Shown piece after piece: positions 1 to 5,005 of a stretch of DNA of 5,005 nucleotides. The stretch's first letter is position 1. Every line of letters begins with the position of its first letter. Source of the stretch: Weeksellaceae bacterium (GTDB taxonomy: Bacteria; Bacteroidota; Bacteroidia; Flavobacteriales; Weeksellaceae). A program made the translations under genes and the position numbers. The stretch is from assembly GCA_022701475.1 (NCBI GenBank), contig JAKOOI010000182.1, positions 1 to 5,005 on the forward strand, read 5' to 3'. Under the pieces are notes generated by a model. The model was not told the DNA's origin, ran no database searches, and worked only from the letters and a program-made list of their open reading frames with translations.

Positions 1-118
1 TTACATTGAAGCCGCGTGATTTTAGCAGAAGTCCAAGAGAAGCAGAAACGATTCCCTTTCCCAAAGACGAAGTTACACCTCCTGTCACAAAGATGTACTT
101 TGTATTCTTTTTACTCAT
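1..118 (-). CDS. pyrG: CTP synthase, N-terminal fragment (cut by window edge)
   Basis: CTP synthase makes CTP from UTP, ATP and glutamine in the cytoplasm, the last step of de novo pyrimidine nucleotide synthesis. Only the first 39 codons are present; the gene runs off the left edge. The translation opens [15 protein letters not shown], and residues 13-22 carry the glycine-rich [10 protein letters not shown] segment, the ATP-binding P-loop at the very N-terminus of the synthetase (amidoligase) domain. It is followed by [12 protein letters not shown], also typical of the family. One difference from the commonest form of the motif is Thr at position 16, where Val is usual. The ATG at 118-116 is chosen because it sits where the family starts and lies 15 bases after a perfect flavobacterial -7 element. 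The family is usually about 535-550 residues, so most of the gene is outside the window, including the glutamine amidotransferase half. Identification is firm despite the short fragment. Confidence 0.93.
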   Translation of the reverse strand, partial: MSKKNTKYIFVTGGVTSSLGKGIVSASLGLLLKSRGFNV

Positions 119-133
119 TAGATTAGGTTTGTG

Positions 134-165
134 CAAAGTTATGGGAAAAAGGAATGCAAAGCAAT
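134..165 (-). promoter_or_regulatory. pyrG promoter, Bacteroidota type
   Basis: Read on the minus strand, TAACTTTG (141-134) matches the Bacteroidota -7 consensus TAnnTTTG exactly. A TTG within ATTG (164-162) lies 20 bases upstream, in the usual place for the -33 element. The -7 box ends 15 bases before the pyrG ATG, so the 5' leader would be only about 10 bases long. The leader has no Shine-Dalgarno sequence, which is normal in this phylum. An alternative TTTG at 159-156 would give a spacing of 15, shorter than usual. Confidence 0.7.
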
Positions 166-468
166 TTTTAGATTTATCAATTTGAAACAACAATCATTTC
201 TGTAATTAAAAAAACATTATTTACATCAGATGTTACCTGGTGTATTATCCGGCGCAGAAAATAATTTTTCTGTATAGTCCAGGCAAGGCTCGAAATAATA
301 ATCCGGTATTACCGTGTGATTTAACATCTGAAATTAAATTCATGGCCGGTTAATTGCAGATTGCTCTCGTGTACTGCCTCCGGAATCCTGATCTGTCCGG
401 ATTCTCTTGCATATTCGCTTTGAGGCTGTAAATAAAACCATTTTAACTGATATAAAATCATTTGCAAG
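166..468. other. gene-poor intergenic stretch between divergent pyrG and the PAP2-like gene
   Basis: I see no convincing gene here. The longest readable frames are short; for example, a 33-codon minus-strand frame crosses about 345-443 and has no recognisable product. Two weak structures are visible. One is a 10-base inverted repeat, TCAGATGTTA (226-235) and TAACATCTGA (322-331), with 86 bases between the arms. The other is a 6-bp hairpin, GAATCC (383-388) with GGATTC (399-404), and a 10-base loop. No good TAnnTTTG box is present on the plus strand before the PAP2-like gene; TAATTTTT at 262-269 is the nearest, and it lacks a -33 partner. No tRNA, rRNA or riboswitch pattern was recognised. Confidence 0.5.
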
Positions 469-1371
469 GTGATTGAAAAACAAAAAATTAATATTGCTCC
501 TGTAAAGGTAAAGCGGATGATGAAATCATTATCCGGAATTCTCTATAATCCCGATTATGAATTTGTTAAAGAAAAAACACTCAGTGAAAGGCAACTAAGG
601 ATCAGACAGCAGGCATTTGCCCTGACCGTTTGTACCGTCGTTTTTGCAGCAGTATACAGTTTCTGCACTTGGTATGCTTCTTCCCTGCAACAGGTTCCGT
701 CATTTACCTTCAGTTTTGAAAAATTCATTCCATTCGTCCCTATATCCATTATCCCTTATATGGCAGGCGGACTTTTCTTCTGCCTTGTATTTTTTTCCTG
801 CAGAGACGCACACCAGTTGAAAATATTAACCTGGAGAATGCTTTTCGTAACATTTGCAGCCGGAGTATTCTTCATCACGTTTCCTCTACGGTTTTCCTTT
901 GATAAGCCTGAAGTTTCCAATACGATCATGGGTCTGACTTTTTCCTTCCTGAAAACAGTGGACTCGCCATTCAACCAGTCCCCGTCATTGCATATCGCTT
1001 TTGCTTTTGTATTCTGGTCCGTATTCAGGGAACTTTCGAAATGGCGGATTTTTCTGATGGTGTGGCTGATCCTTTTAGGAATTTCCACACTGACCACCTA
1101 TCAGCACCATTGTATTGACATCTTAAACGGAGCTATTCTTGCACACATCAGCTTTATTATCATCCCTTACCGTAGAAATGATCCTGAATACAGGAAGTTC
1201 CGGACAGCCAATTATTTTTTCCTGTCGGGATGGGTTCTTATTTCAGCTGCTTTATTGATCAGCAAGTACTTGGGAAATGAAGGATTGCTTCTTTCATTAC
1301 CTGCAGCAGCAGCAATGATGACCGGCTATTTTTATCAGAAAAACAATAGATCACAAAGAATAACAGCATAA
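469..1371 (+). CDS. PAP2/AUR1-like integral membrane phosphatase or lipid headgroup transferase
   Basis: This is a polytopic membrane protein of 300 residues with hydrophobic segments at roughly 50-70, 92-111, 122-140, 193-210, 219-233, 247-264 and 271-288. Two PAP2 superfamily motifs are visible. PSLH at 172-175 corresponds to the PSGH motif. S206...H213...D217 matches the spacing of SRxxxxxHxxxD, giving a likely nucleophilic His213 paired with Asp217. The Arg of SR is replaced by Thr207, and no clear KxxxxxxRP motif is seen. PSLH with a degenerate first motif is typical of the AUR1/sphingomyelin-synthase-like branch (PAP2_3) rather than of classical phosphatidate phosphatases. Substrate is unknown: lipid phosphate hydrolysis or headgroup transfer are both possible. 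The 469 start is GTG. ATG codons at 517 and 520 (residues 17-18) are credible alternatives, since flavobacteria strongly favour ATG and AAAGG lies just upstream of them. The gene converges on the YceI gene and ends before a shared terminator. Confidence 0.75.
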   Translation: MIEKQKINIAPVKVKRMMKSLSGILYNPDYEFVKEKTLSERQLRIRQQAFALTVCTVVFAAVYSFCTWYASSLQQVPSFTFSFEKFIPFVPISIIPYMAGGLFFCLVFFSCRDAHQLKILTWRMLFVTFAAGVFFITFPLRFSFDKPEVSNTIMGLTFSFLKTVDSPFNQSPSLHIAFAFVFWSVFRELSKWRIFLMVWLILLGISTLTTYQHHCIDILNGAILAHISFIIIPYRRNDPEYRKFRTANYFFLSGWVLISAALLISKYLGNEGLLLSLPAAAAMMTGYFYQKNNRSQRITA

Positions 1372-1385
1372 AATATGATCCATAA

Positions 1386-1417
1386 AAAAAGGTTCTCCAC
1401 ACTTAGAGAACCTTTTT
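1386..1417. terminator. bidirectional intrinsic terminator between convergent genes
   Basis: A perfect stem pairs GGTTCTC (1391-1397) with GAGAACC (1406-1412) around an 8-base loop. It is flanked by a run of A (1384-1390) on the left and T (1413-1417) on the right, so either strand gives a stem followed by a U-tract. It lies 14 bases after the PAP2-like stop codon and 24 bases beyond the YceI stop codon, as expected for a terminator serving both convergent genes. Confidence 0.88.
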
Positions 1418-1441
1418 CACAAACCAAAACATACAGGGAAA

Positions 1442-2011
1442 CTATTGTTTCACCAATTCAAAATATAAGTTAACATCAACATCTTTTGCCACGCCGGCTC
1501 CCGTAGGATCATATTTGATGTTGTAATCCAGACGGTTCACTTTAAATGTTGTCTGGAATCCCATTACTTCTTTTCCCTGCTGGTTTTTCGTTACCCCTCC
1601 GAATGTCACCGGAACACTGATTTCCTTGGTTACATCTTTAATGGTAAGCTTTCCTTTCAGCAGATAGGTATTGTTTTTCTCTTTGGTAATGGCACCTGAT
1701 TCGAATGTCATGGCAGGAAACTTCTCAGCATCGAAGAAATCTGCACTTTTAAGGTGCTTGTCACGCATTTCAACACCCGTATTGATGGAATTAACGTCCA
1801 CGGAGAAAGAAAATTCCGCATTGTTCAGGTTATCTGCAGCCGTTGCCACTTTCCCGTCAAATTTATCAAACCGTCCCTGCACAAAGCTGATGCCCATATG
1901 TTTGATGTTGAAATTAACAGAGGAATGCATCGGATCTACTTTCCATGCCGTCTGCGCGAAACTCACCATACTGAATAAGGCCAATACAAAGGTTAAGAAT
2001 ACTTTTTTCAT
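1442..2011 (-). CDS. YceI-family lipid-binding-like protein, secreted
   Basis: This is a YceI-domain protein of 189 residues, the usual length. Residues 1-19 form a classical signal peptide (MKK, a hydrophobic core, then SFA before Gln20), so the product is predicted to be periplasmic. The mature part starts with the family hallmark WKVDPMHSSVNFNIKHMG at 23-40. It continues with FDGKV, DKHLKSADFFDAEKFPAMTF (84-103) and LTIKDVTKEISVPVTF (122-137), and ends in a beta-strand-rich tail. Family members fold as an extended lipocalin-like beta-barrel that binds a long isoprenoid or amphiphile, as in the TT1927b structure. The physiological role is poorly defined; links to isoprenoid quinone transport and to acid or osmotic stress are reported for relatives. 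It is probably transcribed alone: a TAnnTTTG box lies 30 bases upstream and a terminator follows. The start is fixed by the signal peptide. Confidence 0.93.
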   Translation of the reverse strand: MKKVFLTFVLALFSMVSFAQTAWKVDPMHSSVNFNIKHMGISFVQGRFDKFDGKVATAADNLNNAEFSFSVDVNSINTGVEMRDKHLKSADFFDAEKFPAMTFESGAITKEKNNTYLLKGKLTIKDVTKEISVPVTFGGVTKNQQGKEVMGFQTTFKVNRLDYNIKYDPTGAGVAKDVDVNLYFELVKQ

Positions 2012-2041
2012 ATTATAATATTATTAAATTAATTTCTTGAA

Positions 2042-2049
2042 CAAAGGTA
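2042..2049 (-). promoter_or_regulatory. -7 promoter element of the yceI gene
   Basis: On the minus strand TACCTTTG matches TAnnTTTG exactly and lies 30 bases upstream of the YceI ATG. The -33 element is poor: at the right distance there is only ATG (20-base spacing) rather than TTG. The leader is A/T-rich with no Shine-Dalgarno sequence. The element sits in the 70-base gap after the upstream membrane-protein gene, suggesting that yceI has its own promoter. Confidence 0.5.
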
Positions 2050-2081
2050 ATTCAGTGATTATTATGCGACATTGATCTATG

Positions 2082-2489
2082 TTATCTTCTACTGTCTAAT
2101 GAGTTTATTTTCAAATATAATAAATGAAATATAAACATGATCGGAAATACCACAATTGCATTCCCGTATGTCATTAATAGTAAAAGGTTTTCATGATTAG
2201 CTTTAGAAAAATATAAAAACGGATTATTTCCTGAAATTATTAAAAATAACAAATAAATGACTTCAAACAATACAGCAATTCTCAATAGGGAATAATAATT
2301 TTTCCTGAAAATAATAACCGTCAGTAAACCGGTTCCGGTAATGATGGAGCAGAAAATGAGCATAAAAACAGAGAACATTCCATAACTTCCGCCCGGTAAT
2401 TTCAGGAAACTTACTTCCCAATCTGACAATTGCGCATGTAACAATGACATGACCACAAATACCAGCAAGCTCAAAAAAATATTTTTCAT
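2082..2489 (-). CDS. small four-helix membrane protein, function unknown
   Basis: I do not recognise this 135-residue product. It is strongly hydrophobic, with predicted membrane helices at about 4-18, 38-61, 69-86 and 101-126. The first could be an uncleaved signal anchor or a signal peptide ending near HAQ (18-20). The loop at 87-100 contains GNNPFLYF. The C-terminus is polar and basic (SLDSRR). No catalytic motif, metal ligand set or transporter signature is visible. The gene is more AT-rich than radA beside it. It is divergent from radA across 59 bases, and its stop codon lies 70 bases before the yceI start on the same strand. Coding reality is supported by a clean ATG, a long open frame in AT-rich DNA and a coherent helix pattern. 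The ATG at 2489-2487 is the only sensible start, because the upstream DNA is A/T-rich and non-coding. Confidence 0.72.
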   Translation of the reverse strand: MKNIFLSLLVFVVMSLLHAQLSDWEVSFLKLPGGSYGMFSVFMLIFCSIITGTGLLTVIIFRKNYYSLLRIAVLFEVIYLLFLIISGNNPFLYFSKANHENLLLLMTYGNAIVVFPIMFIFHLLYLKINSLDSRR

Positions 2490-2548
2490 AGCTGAAAATT
2501 AACTAAAAATCGAAAGAAAAATTCAAAAAAAATTTTGAACTTCGCAGG
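2490..2548. promoter_or_regulatory. divergent promoter region between the small membrane protein gene and radA
   Basis: These 59 very AT-rich bases must hold both start signals unless transcription enters from outside. On the minus strand TAATTTTC (2501-2494) matches seven of eight positions of TAnnTTTG, with TTTG (2527-2524) 22 bases upstream. It lies only 4 bases before the ATG, so that message would be leaderless or nearly so. On the plus strand the best candidate is AAATTTTG (2530-2537), without a good -33 partner. radA has a weak GCAGG directly before its ATG. Confidence 0.35.
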
Positions 2549-3901
2549 ATGGCAAAATTAAGAACGGCATATTTCTGTCAGAACTGCGGCGCCCAGTATT
2601 CCCAGTGGATGGGGCAATGCAAAAGCTGCGGGCAGTGGAATACCCTGGTGGAAGAAATCGTAGAAAAACCTTCTTCCCACAAAACCCCGCCTTTTTCAAA
2701 GTCGAAACAGCATGTGATCAACATTATCGAAGTAGAGACCGTTGAAGAACCGAGGATCAAAACCCCTTCCGAAGAACTGAACCGGGTGCTCGGTGGCGGC
2801 ATCGTATTGGGTTCCGTTACCCTGATCGGCGGTGAGCCGGGCATCGGGAAATCTACCCTGCTCCTCCAGCTGGCCCTGAAAATGAAAAAGAAAATATTTT
2901 ATGTCTCAGGGGAAGAAAGTGCATCCCAGATTAAAATGAGGGCCGACCGATTGACGGACATCCAAAATCCCAACTGCTTCCTTTTCACAGAAACGAACCT
3001 TGAAAAGATTCTTCACGAAGCCCAAAAGCTGGAACCGGATTTCGTGATCATCGATTCCATCCAGACGTTGCAATCACAATTGATTGAAAGCTCCCCGGGA
3101 ACCGTTTCCCAGATCAGGGAATGTTCCAACGAAATTATCAAATACGCCAAAGAAAATAATGTTCCTGTGTTTTTAGTCGGACATATTACCAAAGACGGGC
3201 AGATTGCCGGACCGAAAGTCCTGGAACACATGGTGGATGTGGTGTTGAACTTCGACGGCGACCGGAATCACCTGTTCCGGTTATTGAGGGCAAACAAAAA
3301 CCGTTTCGGCTCTACTGCGGAAATCGGGATTTATGAAATGGTTTCCCAGGGCCTAAAAGAAATTAAAAACCCTTCCGAAATTCTCATTACCAAAAAATTT
3401 GAGGAACTTTCCGGGAATTCAGTAGCCGTAACATTAGAGGGAAACCGGCCGATGCTGCTGGAAATCCAGGCACTCGTCAGCACTGCCGTGTACGGAACCC
3501 CCCAAAGAAGTTCCACCGGTTTTGATGCCAAAAGACTCAACATGCTTCTCGCTGTTTTGGAAAAAAGAGCAGGCTTCCAGCTCGGTGCCAAAGACGTTTT
3601 CCTCAACATCACCGGCGGGATAAAAACCGATGATCCCGCATTGGATCTGGCTGTAGTGGCTTCTATCCTTTCCTCTAACGATGACCTTGCCATCTCCGAA
3701 CATTACTGTTTTGCCGGAGAAATCGGTCTCAGCGGAGAAATACGGCCGATCGCCCAGGCCGAACAGCGGATTACCGAAGCCGAAAAATTAGGCTACGAGA
3801 AAATTTTTATTTCCAATCTGAATAAGCTTCCGAAGAAAAAATTCGGAATCAAGATCGAAGAAGTAAGCAAGATCGAAGATTTCCATGAACGCCTCTTCTA
3901 G
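2549..3901 (+). CDS. radA: DNA repair protein RadA/Sms, intact
   Basis: RadA is a cytoplasmic hexameric ATPase related to RecA and DnaB. It drives branch migration of recombination intermediates and acts in recombinational repair. All expected parts are present in 450 residues, the usual length. A four-cysteine zinc finger (Cys10, Cys13, Cys24, Cys27) comes first. The Walker A motif GEPGIGKS lies at 95-102, and the Walker B segment ends in Asp169 (FVIIDS, 165-170). The RadA-specific KNRFGS motif is at 250-255. From about 275 to 450 is a Lon-protease-like domain that in RadA serves as an oligomerisation scaffold rather than a protease, with FLNITGGIKTDDPALDLA as its most recognisable stretch. 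The ATG at 2549 places the zinc finger at the normal distance. The TAG stop (3899-3901) overlaps the first bases of a hairpin, and a RAYT gene follows after 50 bases. Confidence 0.97.
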   Translation: MAKLRTAYFCQNCGAQYSQWMGQCKSCGQWNTLVEEIVEKPSSHKTPPFSKSKQHVINIIEVETVEEPRIKTPSEELNRVLGGGIVLGSVTLIGGEPGIGKSTLLLQLALKMKKKIFYVSGEESASQIKMRADRLTDIQNPNCFLFTETNLEKILHEAQKLEPDFVIIDSIQTLQSQLIESSPGTVSQIRECSNEIIKYAKENNVPVFLVGHITKDGQIAGPKVLEHMVDVVLNFDGDRNHLFRLLRANKNRFGSTAEIGIYEMVSQGLKEIKNPSEILITKKFEELSGNSVAVTLEGNRPMLLEIQALVSTAVYGTPQRSSTGFDAKRLNMLLAVLEKRAGFQLGAKDVFLNITGGIKTDDPALDLAVVASILSSNDDLAISEHYCFAGEIGLSGEIRPIAQAEQRITEAEKLGYEKIFISNLNKLPKKKFGIKIEEVSKIEDFHERLF

Positions 3902-3930
3902 GTTGTTAGAGCTTAGAGCTCTAACAACCT
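3900..3930. repeat. REP-like hairpin, left copy (before the RAYT gene)
   Basis: This is a perfect 14-bp stem, AGGTTGTTAGAGCT (3900-3913) with AGCTCTAACAACCT (3917-3930), around the loop TAG. The inner 12 bp (GTTGTTAGAGCT) are identical to the stem at 4493-4504. The next pair out is G-C here (3901/3929) and C-G in the other copy, so pairing is kept while sequence changes. The left arm begins at the second base of the radA stop codon. No T-tract follows (TTCAACCG), so it is a poor classical terminator, though it could still stabilise or end the radA message. Confidence 0.85.
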
Positions 3931-3951
3931 TCAACCGTTAAAAAACACGTC

Positions 3952-4491
3952 ATGAAAAAAAATGTTTACGCTTTACAGGCAGAATGCTTCTACCATGTTT
4001 TCAACAGAGGAATCAACGGACAAAGGTTATTTTTCAATGATCAGAATTACCATTATTTCCTTTCCCTGATGCGCCGTAAAATCGCACCCATCGCATCGGT
4101 GTATGCCTATTGCCTTTTACGGAACCACTTCCATTTTCTGATCCGGATAAAATCGGAGCCGGAAATCCGGCAGGCCTTTCCTGAAAAAATTAAAACTGAG
4201 GTTTCAAAAATCATCAGCCAGCAGTTTTCGAATACCTTTAACAGCTACACCCAGGCCATCAACAAACATTTTGACAGGACGGGAAAATTATTCGAACTAC
4301 CATTCCGGAGAAAGTTAATCACCTCCGAAGAACAACTGATCAACACCATCCGGTATATCCATAACAATCCGATGAAACATGGGATCACGGAAAATGTTGA
4401 AGGCTACCGGTATTCGTCTTTGTTTAAAATAAGCAATGGGATTGATGATCCGATGCTGGCGTTGGAGGAGATTCTAGCGCTACTAGTTTAA
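3952..4491 (+). CDS. REP-associated tyrosine transposase (RAYT, HUH/Y1 family)
   Basis: This single-strand DNA endonuclease is of the IS200-like Y1 transposase fold, 179 residues long. Key features are the N-terminal strand FYHVFNRGINGQRLFF (13-28), the metal-binding HUH motif His59-Phe60-His61 within RNHFHFLI, and a conserved middle segment FNSYTQAINKHF (96-107) followed by GKLFELPFRRK (111-121). After that comes RYIHNNP (134-140), in which Tyr135 is the likely nucleophile, and lastly YRYSSL. This layout, especially NSYTQAxN and the YIHxNP tyrosine motif, marks a RAYT rather than a plain IS200 TnpA. RAYTs are usually single-copy per family and cut REP hairpins at specific sites. All catalytic residues look intact and the frame is full length, so the product could be active. 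Start ATG 3952 is 50 bases after radA, and no clear promoter is seen. The TAA stop overlaps the second hairpin. Confidence 0.88.
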   Translation: MKKNVYALQAECFYHVFNRGINGQRLFFNDQNYHYFLSLMRRKIAPIASVYAYCLLRNHFHFLIRIKSEPEIRQAFPEKIKTEVSKIISQQFSNTFNSYTQAINKHFDRTGKLFELPFRRKLITSEEQLINTIRYIHNNPMKHGITENVEGYRYSSLFKISNGIDDPMLALEEILALLV

Positions 4492-4522
4492 CGTTGTTAG
4501 AGCTCCAAGCTCTAACAACGTT
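4490..4522. repeat. REP-like hairpin, right copy (after the RAYT gene)
   Basis: This is a perfect 15-bp stem, AACGTTGTTAGAGCT (4490-4504) with AGCTCTAACAACGTT (4508-4522), around the loop CCA. It shares the 12-bp core with the copy at 3900-3930 but has a different loop and a C-G pair (4492/4520) where the other copy has G-C. The left arm starts at the second base of the RAYT TAA stop. Only TTT then CGCTTG follows, so it is at best a weak intrinsic terminator. It ends 30 bases before the acpH start. Confidence 0.85.
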
Positions 4523-4552
4523 TCGCTTGCAAAAAATCCCTATTTTTACCTG

Positions 4553-5005
4553 ATGAATTACCTTGCCCATTCCTTTTTATCTTTCACCGACGGGCAGATC
4601 GTCGGCCAGTTCCTGGAGGATTTTATCCGGAACAGGGACCGTTTTTCTTTTCCGAAAGAGATCCAGGACGGGATTACTCTACACCGGGCGATTGATACGT
4701 TTACGGACGCTCATCCGGCTATTCATGAAGCGAAAAAGGTTTTCGTGCCTTTGGTAAGATTGTATGCAGGAGCTTTTGTGGATGTTTCGATGGATTATTT
4801 TGTAGCCAACGATCTGACTTTACATTCCTTAAAAGGCTGAAAAAGCATTCTGTAAAAGTTTACCGGATCCTGAATGAACATCATGAATACCTTCCGGAAA
4901 ATTTCAGGAGAATGTTGGAAAAAATGGAGGAAGGCGACTGGCTGTACAATTACCGGTACGAGAAAAACATTGGGTACAGCATGCGGAATGTGCTCAACAA
5001 AGCTA
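4553..5005 (+). pseudogene. acpH: acyl-carrier-protein phosphodiesterase, frameshifted and cut by window edge
   Basis: AcpH (DUF479) hydrolyses the 4'-phosphopantetheine arm from holo-ACP in the cytoplasm, returning it to the apo form. The N-terminal part is typical: MNYLAHSFLSF, then GQFLEDFIR (18-26), GITLHRAIDTFTDAHP (40-55), and FVDVSMDYFVANDLTLH (75-91). Frame 0 ends at a TGA (4838-4840) after only 95 residues, although the family runs to about 190-200. From 4843 the -1 frame reads KHSVKVYRILNEHHEYLPEN and later GDWLYNYRYEKNIGYSMRNV, which is the normal C-terminal half, and stays open to the window end. Restoring one G after 4839 would turn TGA into TGG (Trp) and give a continuous protein reading SLKGWKKHSVKV. 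Hence this is a one-base deletion, either real or a sequencing error. Start ATG 4553 gives the family N-terminus; TATTTTTA (4541-4548) is a weak -7 candidate. Confidence 0.85.

Larger units (their letters stand above)
3900..4522. mobile_element. RAYT unit: transposase gene bracketed by paired hairpins
   Basis: The interval consists of a hairpin (3900-3930), a RAYT gene (3952-4491) and a second hairpin with the same core stem (4490-4522). In known REP/RAYT systems, hairpin repeats flank a domesticated IS200-like transposase that recognises and cleaves them. No target duplication is evident, as expected for HUH/Y1 elements. Whether this unit moves, or is a fixed chromosomal gene with nearby hairpins, cannot be told from one copy. 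The boundaries are those of the hairpins and are inferred. Confidence 0.55.

Noticed and set aside
383..404. GAATCC/GGATTC hairpin as a terminator or riboswitch upstream of the PAP2-like gene
   Set aside because: It has only six pairs and a 10-base loop, no T-tract follows, and there is no match to any riboswitch core that I recognise.
345..443. 33-codon minus-strand open frame in the gap between pyrG and the PAP2-like gene
   Set aside because: It is short, Arg/Ser/Thr-rich and low in hydrophobic content, with no promoter or ribosome signal and no recognisable product.
1671..2018. Plus-strand open frames (74 and 115 codons) opposite the YceI gene
   Set aside because: They overlap the well-supported YceI coding region, signal peptide included, on the other strand and show no plausible protein character.
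3331..3703. Long minus-strand open frames (89-120 codons) inside radA
   Set aside because: They lie wholly opposite the conserved Lon-like part of radA, and their translations have no family features; they are shadows of the real gene.
3900..3930. Ordinary intrinsic terminator of radA
   Set aside because: The stem is strong but is followed by TTCAACCG, not a T-tract, and a near-identical stem recurs after the RAYT gene. A repeated REP-like element fits better, although an effect on the radA transcript is not excluded.
3900..4522. CRISPR-like repeat array formed by the two palindromic repeats
   Set aside because: There are only two copies, separated by a full transposase gene, with no regular spacers and no cas genes.
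4829..4845. Programmed -1 ribosomal frameshifting in acpH, with slippage on the AAAA at 4831-4834 before TGA
   Set aside because: The -1 shift would give the right downstream frame, but no proper X XXY YYZ heptamer is present (the in-frame context is C TTA AAA). AcpH is not known to use frameshifting, and a single missing G explains the data more simply.

Overview
The window looks like chromosomal DNA of a flavobacterium in the Bacteroidota, most likely Chryseobacterium or a close relative. Support comes from the AT-rich intergenic DNA, from upstream elements matching the Bacteroidota promoter form (TTG, about 20 bases, TAnnTTTG), from the lack of strong Shine-Dalgarno sequences, and from the character of the proteins. 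The genus is an inference from recognition, not from a search.

Layout. At the left edge is the first 39 codons of pyrG (CTP synthase, minus strand) with a clear flavobacterial promoter. A gene-poor stretch of about 350 bases follows. Next comes a plus-strand gene for a multi-pass membrane protein of the PAP2/AUR1-like phosphatase or headgroup-transferase superfamily (469-1371). It converges on a minus-strand secreted YceI-family protein gene (1442-2011), and the two share a clean bidirectional terminator at 1386-1417. Upstream of yceI on the same strand is a small, AT-rich, unrecognised four-helix membrane protein (2082-2489). A 59-base divergent region separates it from radA (2549-3901, plus), an intact RadA/Sms recombination helicase.

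The right third is the unusual part. Directly after radA is a REP-associated tyrosine transposase (RAYT, HUH/Y1 family, 3952-4491). It is bracketed by two near-identical, perfectly paired hairpins (3900-3930 and 4490-4522) that share a 12-bp core stem, differ in the loop, and carry a compensated base-pair change. Each stem begins at the second base of the preceding gene's stop codon. This suggests a REP-like hairpin family with its transposase, although 3'-end hairpins acting on transcripts are a real alternative.

After the second hairpin is acpH (acyl-carrier-protein phosphodiesterase, DUF479). It is interrupted by an apparent one-base deletion at about 4839: frame 0 stops at 4838-4840, and the rest of a recognisable AcpH protein continues in the -1 frame to the window edge.

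The genes do not form one pathway. pyrG (nucleotides), radA (recombination) and acpH (ACP turnover) are housekeeping genes. The PAP2-like, YceI and small membrane proteins are envelope functions. The RAYT unit is the only mobile-type component.
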